A DNA stretch of 57,158 nucleotides from Microcystis viridis FACHB-1342 (lineage in GTDB: Bacteria > Cyanobacteriota > Cyanobacteriia > Cyanobacteriales > Microcystaceae), in the NCBI RefSeq assembly GCF_014698335.1, contig NZ_JACJSV010000023.1, positions 1-57,158 on the forward strand, given 5' to 3'. Of this stretch, positions 29,473 through 37,547 are shown in pieces. The translations under genes were made by a program, and so were the position numbers. Below the pieces are notes generated by a model. The model did no database searches. It was not told where the DNA came from and saw only the letters and a list, made by a program, of their open reading frames with translations. Each line of letters opens with the position of its first letter. The stretch's first letter is position 1.

Positions 29473-30112
29473 TATCTGCCGGAGTTAGATCGGGAAAGAA
29501 GGTATTTGTAAAGTAGAGTTCACTATAACAACTCTGTAGGGGCATAAATCCAGATAACCGACATTCTCCAGAGGTCCGAATAATCAGATCTGGCGGCGGA
29601 CAAAATTGATCCATTAGCTGATGAGGTTCGATCTCTTCCGGTTTAACCCCCTTTTCTACTAGGCGGCGGACTGCGCGGATTATCTCATCTTCACCACCGT
29701 AGTCTAGGGCAAAATTGAAGATGTGACCGGTCATTCCTTTGGTGCTATGCTCTACCTCCTCAACCATAGACAAGAGATTTTCAGGAAGGCGATCTTTTCT
29801 ACCTAAATGTCGCAACTGTACTGAGTATTTACCCGATAAAGGCAATAAATTGCTGAGAAACTGACTAAAAACATCCATTAAGTTGTCAACTTCGCTATCG
29901 GAACGCTTCCAGTTTTCGGTGGAGAACAGCCACAATGTCGCAGCGTAAATTTCCTTATCCCAAAGCGTTTTTAATAGGGAAGGTGCCACCTCTATAAATG
30001 CTTTTCTGTGACCTTCTTGGGGAGATAAGCCCTGATTTTTTGCCCATCTTCTGTTACCGTCTGGAATGATGGCAATATGCTTGAGAGGTTTAGTAGAGAT
30101 GTTGTTAGTCAT
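29420..30112 (-). CDS. cis-Prenyltransferase (undecaprenyl diphosphate synthase family), probably short-chain
   Basis: A 230-residue member of the Z-isoprenyl transferase family. Motifs are HIAIIPDGNRRWA (residues 12-24), LWLFSTENWKRS, and the IPP-binding end RTSGECRLSGF plus NRERRFGK. It is intact and slightly short. Chromosomal UPP synthases usually read MDGNGRWA; DGNRRWA is found in some short-chain cis-enzymes and in eukaryotic relatives. Lying inside an NRPS operon and overlapping the NRPS gene by about 50 bases, it is probably specialised. It likely makes a C10-C15 Z-prenyl diphosphate for the pathway (inference). A housekeeping UPPS should exist elsewhere. Confidence 0.9.
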   Translation of the reverse strand: MTNNISTKPLKHIAIIPDGNRRWAKNQGLSPQEGHRKAFIEVAPSLLKTLWDKEIYAATLWLFSTENWKRSDSEVDNLMDVFSQFLSNLLPLSGKYSVQLRHLGRKDRLPENLLSMVEEVEHSTKGMTGHIFNFALDYGGEDEIIRAVRRLVEKGVKPEEIEPHQLMDQFCPPPDLIIRTSGECRLSGFMPLQSCYSELYFTNTFFPDLTPADIEEAIHWFQNRERRFGK

Positions 30113-30177
30113 AAAATTTTTCCTAATAAGGTTGAATTGAGTAGTTTGGCAAACAGAGCGGTATTTAAGTTTCTGGT

Positions 30178-31203
30178 TTAGAGTGGAGTAGCTTCAATTA
30201 AACTCTCTATAGACTGAGTGTCAATAATTTTAGTTATTTGAAAGCCAGCCGTTTCTAATAATACCCTAAATTCAGATTCCGATCGAATTTTTCCTGAACC
30301 TAGCATCCATAAATTGAGATCAGCTAAATTATCCTTCCAACGATTTTTGTGCAAAATTCGATCCACGATTAACAATCGAGAGGATGGGTCCATAGCCTGA
30401 CGACAGTTTTTGAGAATTTCAAGGGCTTTTTGATCATCCCAATTGAGCAGAATTTTCTTCAATAAATAAATGTCTGCTTTAAGGAAAATGGGGTCAAAAA
30501 AGCTCCCAGAAATCAAACTACAACGGTCGATCACTCCCTCTTGTGTTAGTAGATATTTCCCCTGCTCAATACAATAGGGTTGTTCAAATAGCACCCCTTG
30601 AATCTGGGGATATTTTTGTAAAATAGCAGCCAGAAATTTTCCATATCCTCCACCAATGTCTGCGACAATTTCCCCGACAGAAAAATCATAAGCGGCCAAA
30701 ATCAGGGGGTTTTGAATTGCAGTTATATCAACCATTGCTTGATCAAAAACTTCAGCTTGATCGGAATTTTGTTGATGAAACTCTTCAATATTGACACCAT
30801 ACATAGACTCAAAAGCACCTTGACCTGTGGTTAAACTTTGAGTAAGATTTCCCCAACTAGCATAACTTTCTTCTATTTCGGCCATCAGAAAATTGCGAAC
30901 AGTTCCCTGTTGCTTATCTCTTAAATAAGTTGCTAAAGCAGTGTTTTGGAAATAGTTGGGTTGGGTTTCTTCTAAAATCCCCAGACTGGTTAACGTCCGC
31001 AAAAAACGATAAAGTAAATCAGCATGAGTATTGGTTTCAGTGGCTAACTCTTGATAAGATTTTGTTCCATCTGCCAACAGATCAACAATTCCTAATTTGG
31101 CGGCCGCATAAATACATTGGCTAATCTGAAAACCCCTTACCATCTGCAAGACAGTGTCTCTATCAGACATTTGCCCGGGATTTTCTCGCTGAAGATTAAA
31201 CAT
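30178..31203 (-). CDS. SAM-dependent O-methyltransferase (Methyltransf_2 type), copy 2
   Basis: A 341-residue paralog of 22280..23317, with the same layout: dimerisation domain with QISQCIYAAAKLGIVDLL, then SAM motif EIVADIGGGYGKFLAAIL. The two share long stretches along their whole length, including the identical ELATETNTHAD and EIEESYA. The expected catalytic His is again replaced (LLKKILLNWDDQKALEIL). Retention of both suggests two methylation sites or different substrates. It lies 55 bases after the chorismate lyase gene and 65 bases before the prenyltransferase gene. Confidence 0.87.
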   Translation of the reverse strand: MFNLQRENPGQMSDRDTVLQMVRGFQISQCIYAAAKLGIVDLLADGTKSYQELATETNTHADLLYRFLRTLTSLGILEETQPNYFQNTALATYLRDKQQGTVRNFLMAEIEESYASWGNLTQSLTTGQGAFESMYGVNIEEFHQQNSDQAEVFDQAMVDITAIQNPLILAAYDFSVGEIVADIGGGYGKFLAAILQKYPQIQGVLFEQPYCIEQGKYLLTQEGVIDRCSLISGSFFDPIFLKADIYLLKKILLNWDDQKALEILKNCRQAMDPSSRLLIVDRILHKNRWKDNLADLNLWMLGSGKIRSESEFRVLLETAGFQITKIIDTQSIESLIEATPL

Positions 31204-31257
31204 GATTGAATGAGCAAAGTTGAGATGGTTGTTAATGGAATGACTCCAGAGATATTT

Positions 31258-31830
31258 TTAGACGAAATAACTCTCGGGAAATTTTTCTGTAATCATCATA
31301 ATCGCTTGCTTCTGAGAGAAAACACGATAGGTACGAGAAAAAAGTTTTTCTTCTGGACTGATTTTAAAATCCTCAGCCAAATCCCCCGCAGGTTCTTGAG
31401 ATAAATCAACGATTTCCTTAAAGGTTTCCATCCGATTTTCTAACCAAAGCTTACCGATGGGTTTTCCTGAATTGATTAATTCGTCTTGAAACTTGGTGTC
31501 TAGTCTATCAATAACAATAATAGACTCGGCATAAACTAATTTTTTTTGGCTGACTGTACTGCAAAGAAATATTTTTCTTTTGATAATTTTGCTACCTTTT
31601 TCAAGATCTAAAACCGGCAAGTCTTCCTCTAAATATACCGCTTCTTCAGACAGTTTAACAATTGACATTTTTTCCAACAAATAAATCTCTAAAATGTCGG
31701 TCAGAGTCCCATCGGTTATTAAAATGATTCGCTGGAGTGTGCTTAACTCCGAAAGATTAAGAGGGGTTTTGCTAAAACTATTTTTTAGCAACTCGATTTT
31801 ACACCGATTCGGTAGTTTCGCTGGCATCAT
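31258..31830 (-). CDS. Chorismate pyruvate-lyase (UbiC/DUF98 type), makes 4-hydroxybenzoate
   Basis: A 190-residue protein of the chorismate lyase superfamily, which cleaves chorismate to 4-hydroxybenzoate and pyruvate. It shows the family pattern LQRIILITDGTLTDILEIYL near residue 33, YAESIIVIDRLD near 105, GKPIGKLWLENRMETFKE, and SRTYRVFSQKQAIMMITE near the C-terminus. It most resembles the DUF98 branch used in mycobacterial phenolic glycolipid synthesis. It is the first gene of the left arm. It would supply the aromatic starter of the product. The reaction also gives pyruvate, a possible partner in the ThDP step. Confidence 0.85.
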   Translation of the reverse strand: MMPAKLPNRCKIELLKNSFSKTPLNLSELSTLQRIILITDGTLTDILEIYLLEKMSIVKLSEEAVYLEEDLPVLDLEKGSKIIKRKIFLCSTVSQKKLVYAESIIVIDRLDTKFQDELINSGKPIGKLWLENRMETFKEIVDLSQEPAGDLAEDFKISPEEKLFSRTYRVFSQKQAIMMITEKFPESYFV

Positions 31831-31951
31831 GGCACAATTCCTTAATTTGCTGGATAGATTTAAAGTTAGCCGATCGATGTGCCTAAGCGCTCTCTGGGCA
31901 TCTTGTTATAACTGGGTAAACACAACCTTAAGCTGGACAATCTACTAAGTA

Positions 31952-32187
31952 GGGTCTGCTGAAAAAGTTTGTTGGTGGGGGCAGGGTGTGGCCCCCCCAA
32001 CCCCCCCGACATCGGGGGGGCAGGTGGGGTGTAGGGTTTTACCGATTTTGAGGTAGTCAGTTACCTAATTTTCAGGGAAAAAGTACCTGAATTTTACCCC
32101 CGATCCCTCCAATGGTCGGCACTTTTTGAGGTCAAAAAAGTCTAAAAGCCTTATCCAACAAGGTTTTTAGATTTATTCAGCAAGCCC
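31952..32187 (+). mobile_element. 236-bp MITE (family 2) with 6-bp target duplication
   Basis: Ends GGGTCTGCTGAA and TTCAGCAAGCCC are inverted repeats. TAAGTA is duplicated on both sides (31946-31951 and 32188-32193), which fixes the borders. An internal C/G hairpin lies near 31990-32021. It has no gene. It sits between the chorismate lyase and the sulfatase gene. Related fragments are at 110..270, 11398..11460 and 53363..53390. Confidence 0.85.
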
Positions 32188-32283
32188 TAAGTAGGTTGGT
32201 CTCATTGAATGTAAGACCCAGTGTGGGCGGTATGCTCCCATTACAGGTGGGTGCAAATCAATGGCACCCACCTACTTAGTTGT
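32188..32283. repeat. Short element with AAGTAGGT inverted ends
   Basis: TAAGTAGGTTGGT at the left and CACCCACCTACTTAG at the right are inverted repeats about 95 bases apart. The middle (GGGCGGTATGCTCCC and GGTGGGTGCAAATC) can also pair. The family 2 MITE has landed at its left edge. It ends just before the stop codon of the sulfatase gene. Confidence 0.65.
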
Positions 32284-32301
32284 TTTGCCGCGGCGCTTTG
32301 A

Positions 32302-34857
32302 TTAGATTCCCAACCACCACATATCGGGATCAACATCTTTTGCCTGGGCTTTGATCACCTCCTTGTGATCTCGGTGCCGGTAGGAAGACTGAGCTTGGTT
32401 AGCCGCATAATCCATGATGGCTTCATATTCGGCCTCGTCTTCCGTCGGCCAATACAGAGGAGGAATAAAATTCTGTTGCTTCATCTCTTCTGTATAGATA
32501 GAAAAACGACCCGGAACAGTTTTTAACTTAACCATCTGGGTGATCAATTGCGCGTGTAGTTGCCGGAATTTTTCTAAATATTCTGGTTTACCCGCAACAT
32601 TGGTTTTTTCCAGAGGGTCATTGACTAGGTCGTACATTTCGTACTCGTAATTAGTCCCCTCGTCGTTAAAGTAAACAGAATATTTCCACTCTTTGGTGCG
32701 GATAGTACGGATACGTCGGGGAATGGTTTTGAAAAACCGGGGAGGCAGCGTACCATCATCAAAAGTAAAATGAATGGCATCGCGGACTTCCTGATGGGGA
32801 TTGGTGAATAAAGGCGTTAGGTCACAACCCTGAAAGGCAAACTGGAACAGATCATATACCCCAGCAAATTTAGCCAGAGTTGGCACTATATCCAAGGTCG
32901 TGGCAAAGGAATCGGTACTAACGGCGTTGGGGAACAGATTCGGGTTAGAAATAATCAGAGGAACCCGAAGCACTTCCTCGTAGGCATTGAAAGGCTTTTC
33001 TCGCTGACGGTCGTGGGCCAGGCACATTTCCCCATGGTCGGAAGTCCGCACGATTAAGGTATCGTCAATTAATCCCTTAGCTTCAAGGGCATTCAGCACT
33101 TCATTGATTTGGTTATCTGCCAGTTTTTTCAGATAGCCGTAGAAGTTAACAAACATCTGCTGAACTTGCTGACTATTGGTAGCGAATTGACCATCTTTTA
33201 GTTCTGGTAAATCTTCATACCACACCTTTTCGTCGCTCAGTTCTAAGCGTCGCGCTTCCTTGATCCGTTTTAAGCGTTGATCTTCCTTGACTTGACAGCC
33301 TTGTTTAAAAATTTCTTGGACGCTTGGTTTAAAGGATAGATCCTCGAAGACAGTTTCGGGAATGGGAAGATTAAAATCTTTAAAGTCCTCTAGGGAATAG
33401 CCAGCATCTTTCTCAAAGGTAGGAGCCACATGAATATCATGGGGATTGACCAAAGACACCACCAAGCAAAAAGGACCGTCCTCGGATTTGTAATTTTCAA
33501 TAAATTCGAGAACCCCTTGTTCTTCCCGGGGAATGGCCTTGTCAATTCTATCCAAGATCTTTTGCTTTTTCTCTTCCTTTTTCTCCGGGGAAAGTCCACT
33601 AAAAGCTCCGCGTCCTTCCTTGGCATCTTGCTCAATGACTTTTTTGACCCCTTCTACACCCCGTAGATAGCGTTCATCATTGTAAAAAATTCCTTTGCCA
33701 AACTTGGTTAAATCATTGCGGGCAACTCCCGCATCAAGCGGAGTCCAGCCATCGAAACCGTAGGACTGTTTCATGTATTCGATGTCTTCGCTTGACCACT
33801 TATCGGTGTCACTCTTGGGAACGCTCAAGTGCCATTTGCCTTTCCAATAGACCTTATAACCAGCCGCTTTCAGAACCCGAGCTAGGTTCACCTGGGTGGG
33901 ACTAAGAAGCTTTTGTTCTAGGGATTGTCCGTAGCTATCCTCATAGCGGTTGATAATATCGGAAAAAGGCTCGGCAATGGTGTTGATGACACCGTGTTGG
34001 TTGGGATAGGTACTGGTGAGCAGAGTAGCCCGACTGGGAGAGCAGGCCACCGTTACCGTGAACATTTTGTTGAAGGTCAGCCCGTTCTTTTTCAGTCGTT
34101 TCAGGGCCGGTAGATGCTCATCTTCAAAGCTTTGCGGCCAGCGTTCAGCAACGGCGGCACTGTCTTGGTCAGTGAGGAAAACGACAATATTGGGTTTAGA
34201 GGCTTTGGCAGTTAAGGGGAGTTGTTCTTGCTGCCATGTTGCCCCGTTAATTGTGCCATTACTGCCCTTACCGGTTTTGTCAGTGACGATATTACCTGAA
34301 CCTTCATTAAGGGGCCAATAGCCCACCAGGCCTGGTTCATTGCCCTTTAGTCGCCGGTACATATCCCCTTTGATATCCTGTTCCCTTCGGGCAATGTTCC
34401 ATAGACACACTTCTGTTATTTGTCCATTAAAATACCGTCCCCCTATTCCATCATCCCAACCGATAAACAAGGAGCCGTTATCTGCTTGAATTTTTCCCAC
34501 ATAGTCTTTTCGGGCTACTTCTTCTCCATCAATATACAAACGGATACTCTTACCGTCAAAGGTTCCTGCATAATGATGCCATTGAGTGATGTCTATTTTC
34601 GGGTCAACTGCTGTTTCTTGCCAACCCTGGGAAGGGATGCAGAACCTGATTGATTTACCACCAGCAACGGGATATAATACGAAGGCATCCCGTTTACTGA
34701 CTAAACATCCAGTCTGGTTCCAAGTGGGAGTATTGCTCTTAGCCCAAACAGAAATGGTCATAGATTCAGTTGGGTTAGGATAATTAGGTATCTCTACATA
34801 ATCTCCTTTACCATCAAAGAACAAAACATTGGACACAACACTTTGTTGAGCGGACAT
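32302..34857 (-). CDS. LamG domain fused to type I sulfatase
   Basis: An 851-residue protein. Residues 1-215 are a LamG-like domain (NVLFFDGKGDYVEIPN, WHHYAGTFDGKSIRLYIDG, GYWPLNEGSG). From about residue 222 a sulfatase of the alkaline phosphatase superfamily follows: PNIVVFLTDQDSAA, the formylglycine signature CSPSR at 272-276 (ACSPSRATLLTSTYPNQHG), and the later metal site VRTSDHGEM. Such enzymes need Cys converted to formylglycine and hydrolyse sulfate esters. No signal peptide is seen. Placed between two arms of a locus with three sulfotransferases, it may trim sulfate groups. An unrelated carbohydrate sulfatase role is possible. Confidence 0.9.
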   Translation of the reverse strand: MSAQQSVVSNVLFFDGKGDYVEIPNYPNPTESMTISVWAKSNTPTWNQTGCLVSKRDAFVLYPVAGGKSIRFCIPSQGWQETAVDPKIDITQWHHYAGTFDGKSIRLYIDGEEVARKDYVGKIQADNGSLFIGWDDGIGGRYFNGQITEVCLWNIARREQDIKGDMYRRLKGNEPGLVGYWPLNEGSGNIVTDKTGKGSNGTINGATWQQEQLPLTAKASKPNIVVFLTDQDSAAVAERWPQSFEDEHLPALKRLKKNGLTFNKMFTVTVACSPSRATLLTSTYPNQHGVINTIAEPFSDIINRYEDSYGQSLEQKLLSPTQVNLARVLKAAGYKVYWKGKWHLSVPKSDTDKWSSEDIEYMKQSYGFDGWTPLDAGVARNDLTKFGKGIFYNDERYLRGVEGVKKVIEQDAKEGRGAFSGLSPEKKEEKKQKILDRIDKAIPREEQGVLEFIENYKSEDGPFCLVVSLVNPHDIHVAPTFEKDAGYSLEDFKDFNLPIPETVFEDLSFKPSVQEIFKQGCQVKEDQRLKRIKEARRLELSDEKVWYEDLPELKDGQFATNSQQVQQMFVNFYGYLKKLADNQINEVLNALEAKGLIDDTLIVRTSDHGEMCLAHDRQREKPFNAYEEVLRVPLIISNPNLFPNAVSTDSFATTLDIVPTLAKFAGVYDLFQFAFQGCDLTPLFTNPHQEVRDAIHFTFDDGTLPPRFFKTIPRRIRTIRTKEWKYSVYFNDEGTNYEYEMYDLVNDPLEKTNVAGKPEYLEKFRQLHAQLITQMVKLKTVPGRFSIYTEEMKQQNFIPPLYWPTEDEAEYEAIMDYAANQAQSSYRHRDHKEVIKAQAKDVDPDMWWLGI

Positions 34858-34972
34858 AAAACTGATCCTTTCTTTACTTAGGGGTTAATTCAATTCAAGG
34901 CAACCAACTTAGTTGATGTCATCAAAGACGAAGACGAAATCAGAGTAAAAAACAAGGCATGACTTGAAGTCA

Positions 34973-35560
34973 TTACTCTACAATTTCAATTTTTCTTGGG
35001 GAACCAACATCCTCAGACACAACTTCTACCGACTCTATTTGCTGCTTGAGCTTCAGTTTCAGTGCTTGGGTAATCGGTAAACCTTCAACTTCTTTGATTA
35101 AGTCTTCCTGAGCTTCCTGTTTACGACGATCTTTATAGATAGCGGCAAGAACCGCTTCAATTCCATAGTTCGTCAAGGCATCTCCCACAACAGTGGTTAG
35201 GCCAAGCAGTCCTAATCCGCCGAGAACGCCAAGGGGACCCCCTAAAGCTGCCAAAGCGAAGGCAATGGGATAAGTGGTAGCTCCCGAGGTGGATACCGTG
35301 ACCACGAGAATTACGCCTGGGAGTCCCAAAGAACCAATTCTCTTGGCTACTTCGTCTAAAGAAACCCCCCAGGATGCCAGTTTTTTGCTGATTTCACCCG
35401 GGGCAGCCTTTAGTTTTTTGCTGATTTCCTCCCAAGAAAATTCCGAAGCGGCAGCTTGTTCGTTGACATTCTGGGATGAAGATTCATCAGCGCCAGCCTG
35501 TTCGTTAACATTCTGGGATGAAGATTCATCAGCGCCAGCCTGTTCGTTAACTTCGTCCAT
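34973..35560 (-). CDS. Small glycine-rich membrane protein (copy B of three)
   Basis: A 195-residue protein. The first 40 residues are a tandem repeat (VNEQAGADESSSQN, about 2.5 units). Then comes an amphipathic block, KKLASWGVSLDEVAKRIGSLGLPG, and a hydrophobic Gly/Leu/Ala-rich region (residues 80-130, LGGPLGVLGGLGLLGLTTVVG). The end is YGIEAVLAAIYKDRRKQEAQ and EVEGLPITQALKLKLKQQ. It is closely related to 52697..53176 and more distantly to 16133..16600. It lies upstream of, and probably in operon with, the LamG-sulfatase gene (115 bases). The family is unrecognised; a membrane-anchoring or pore-like role is only a guess. Confidence 0.75.
   Translation of the reverse strand: MDEVNEQAGADESSSQNVNEQAGADESSSQNVNEQAAASEFSWEEISKKLKAAPGEISKKLASWGVSLDEVAKRIGSLGLPGVILVVTVSTSGATTYPIAFALAALGGPLGVLGGLGLLGLTTVVGDALTNYGIEAVLAAIYKDRRKQEAQEDLIKEVEGLPITQALKLKLKQQIESVEVVSEDVGSPRKIEIVE
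35469..35552 (-). repeat. 42-bp direct repeats inside the small membrane protein gene
   Basis: Two nearly identical in-frame 42-base units, plus a partial third, encode the N-terminal VNEQAGADESSSQN repeats. In-frame slippage would change the length of the hydrophilic N-terminus without breaking the gene. Confidence 0.85.
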
Positions 35561-35798
35561 GAGAAACTCCTAAAAATCAATCTCCCGGAGTCTAACACAC
35601 TTTTACCGAGGGATAAACCTATTTTAAAAATCCTTGACAATTCGTAAATATTCTGATTGACTGGTAGCATTTGAAATGCCTAGACAGCAGACCAACGGCC
35701 GACAAAATTGACCAATTATCAATAGCGTTTGAGCTGGGTTTGCCCTGATTTCTCCTGCCACTACGCCACTCCCCATGTAACCTTCCATACCAATGTAA
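35561..35798. promoter_or_regulatory. Divergent promoter region between small membrane protein and acyl-AMP ligase
   Basis: About 240 bases separate two divergent transcription units: the membrane protein/sulfatase pair (minus) and the middle biosynthetic arm (plus). Promoters for both must lie here. No clear regulator site or riboswitch is visible, and I cannot assign -10/-35 boxes with confidence. Confidence 0.4.
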
Positions 35799-37217
35799 AT
35801 GTTGAACAGCTTATTTATAGCCCGCATCCCCTCTCTAGACTCGTATCAGTCCAACGTGCTTACCGATGGATGTTTAACCTATTCTTGGCAAGATGTTGGG
35901 GAAATATTTGACAATTTGTCAAGCTTTTTCAGGCAAGAAAAAATCGATCTAGCAGACTGCTTGGCCCTGGAATGTGAAAATTCTCTTCCCAGTGCTTTAA
36001 CCCTGTTATTTTTGTTAGAAAAGGGCTATAGTTTCTTTTTGCAGCCTCAGTCAAACTCGCCCTCTATTATTCCTGAGTTTTGTCGCTATTGCCTCACTCC
36101 CAAACTAGAAAAAACTGACAATTTAGATCAGATTAGCAATTGGCTAAAAATTACCGAAAATCATCAATACAAAACCATTGATGATAAAGGTAAAAGGCTG
36201 TATATGAGGACTTCTGGGAGTACAGGAACACCCAAAATAGTGGTTCATTCTCAGACTAAATTGCTAGAAAATGTGCTTAACTGTGTGGAAAGATTGAGAT
36301 TAAATTCAGAGGCGAGAGTGGCGATTCCAGTCCCGATTTATCATCTCTATGGTTTAGGGGCTGCTTTTCTTCCTAGTGTGGCTGTTGGAGCCTCTATTGA
36401 TTTACAGAAAGGTGCTAACCTTTTACGCTATCTTCAGAGAGAAAAAGACTTTAATCCTAATGTTGCTTTTATGACTCCTAGCTTTTGTGAAACCTTAGTT
36501 AAAGGCAGAAAATCAGCCAGAGAGTATAAATTAACAGTGGTGGCGGGAGATCTGATCAAAGAAAACACTTTTATTAAATATGAAGAGAATTTCGGCCCCC
36601 TGGTTAAGTTATATGGCAGTACAGAAATGGGGGTAATTGCCGCAGGTAATCCCCAAGAAGAATTATCCCTCCGTTGTCAAACAGTCGGTTTACCTATGCC
36701 AAGTGTGCGATTGCGTCTTAATAAATCTTTAAACTCGGAAATGTCAGAAGTTGGGGAAATTTGCTGTCAGCATCCCCTAGGTTTTGATGGTTATGTTGAT
36801 CCGGCAGGAGTGCCGCTGATGTCAACAAATTCCGATGATTGGTTCCCTACTAAAGACTTAGGTAAGCTACATTTAGACGGTCATCTAGAAGTTTGGGGAA
36901 GATGCGATCGCAGTATTAACCGGGATGGTCTATTGGTCTTGTTTTCTGACATCGAGAAAAATATGGAAACCTTAGGGGAAATTGAAGCGGTTGCGGTTCA
37001 ATGCCATGGAGAGAGTCAAAGAGGCAAAGGTATAGTCGCTTTTTGTGTCTTGACAAAAGGGAGTCATCTGTCTGAGAATGAAATCAGAGAATTGTGCTTT
37101 GATATACTACCGAAAAGAGCGATTCCAGACCGCATTGTCACTTTGAAAACCTTACCGATGTTACCCAACGGGAAGATCGACCATCAGCAATTAGTCAGTT
37201 TTTTACCCAAAGCTTAG
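35799..37217 (+). CDS. Acyl/aryl-AMP ligase (ANL superfamily)
   Basis: A 472-residue adenylate-forming enzyme. The AMP motif is LYMRTSGSTGTPKIVVHS near residue 132, then KLYGSTEMGVIAAGNP, the hinge region LEVWGRCDRSINRDG, and the C-terminal lysine in LPMLPNGKIDHQQL. It has no carrier domain, but the ACP gene starts four bases downstream. By context it should load a carboxylic acid onto that ACP, and 4-hydroxybenzoate from the chorismate lyase is the best candidate (inference). The domain is shorter at the N-terminus than NRPS A domains. It is the first gene of the middle arm. Confidence 0.88.
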   Translation: MLNSLFIARIPSLDSYQSNVLTDGCLTYSWQDVGEIFDNLSSFFRQEKIDLADCLALECENSLPSALTLLFLLEKGYSFFLQPQSNSPSIIPEFCRYCLTPKLEKTDNLDQISNWLKITENHQYKTIDDKGKRLYMRTSGSTGTPKIVVHSQTKLLENVLNCVERLRLNSEARVAIPVPIYHLYGLGAAFLPSVAVGASIDLQKGANLLRYLQREKDFNPNVAFMTPSFCETLVKGRKSAREYKLTVVAGDLIKENTFIKYEENFGPLVKLYGSTEMGVIAAGNPQEELSLRCQTVGLPMPSVRLRLNKSLNSEMSEVGEICCQHPLGFDGYVDPAGVPLMSTNSDDWFPTKDLGKLHLDGHLEVWGRCDRSINRDGLLVLFSDIEKNMETLGEIEAVAVQCHGESQRGKGIVAFCVLTKGSHLSENEIRELCFDILPKRAIPDRIVTLKTLPMLPNGKIDHQQLVSFLPKA

Positions 37218-37220
37218 AAA

Positions 37221-37502
37221 ATGGCGACAAATATTTTAAATCAACTCAAGACAATTATTGCCGAACAACTGGATGTCAATCTCAAAATCGAGGAAATTGA
37301 CGAAACCGCCTCCCTATTTGAAGACGGGTTAGGATTGGATTCCATCGCAGTAGTTGAATTAATTGCTTTGACAGAACAGCATTTCGAGGTTGAGTTTGCG
37401 GAATCGGATTTAAATCTAGAATCCTTTAGCAATCTTAACGTTTTAGCTAGTTGTATTGCCCAGAAAATGCCGGCAAGTGAACAATTAACGGTCACAGCTT
37501 GA
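37221..37502 (+). CDS. Acyl carrier protein
   Basis: A 93-residue stand-alone carrier protein. The phosphopantetheine attachment site is Ser41 in FEDGLGLDSIAVVELIAL. Length and helix pattern are normal. The start lies four bases after the ligase stop codon, so the two are co-translated. It should carry the aroyl starter for the radical SAM enzyme and a thioester reductase. A phosphopantetheinyl transferase must act from elsewhere. Confidence 0.93.
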   Translation: MATNILNQLKTIIAEQLDVNLKIEEIDETASLFEDGLGLDSIAVVELIALTEQHFEVEFAESDLNLESFSNLNVLASCIAQKMPASEQLTVTA

Positions 37503-37547
37503 TCTAGAGTTAATGCAACCTCAATAACAATATCTCAGTCAAAAACC

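Noticed and set aside
32302-34857. Reading the LamG-sulfatase as surely part of the biosynthetic pathway
   Set aside because: It is transcribed with a small membrane protein, as is the LamG-DUF2235 hydrolase outside the locus. The pairing may be an independent module, so only a possible role was stated.
35274-35573. 99-codon frame opposite the small membrane protein
   Set aside because: Antisense to a supported gene; its repeats mirror the coding repeats of the real gene.
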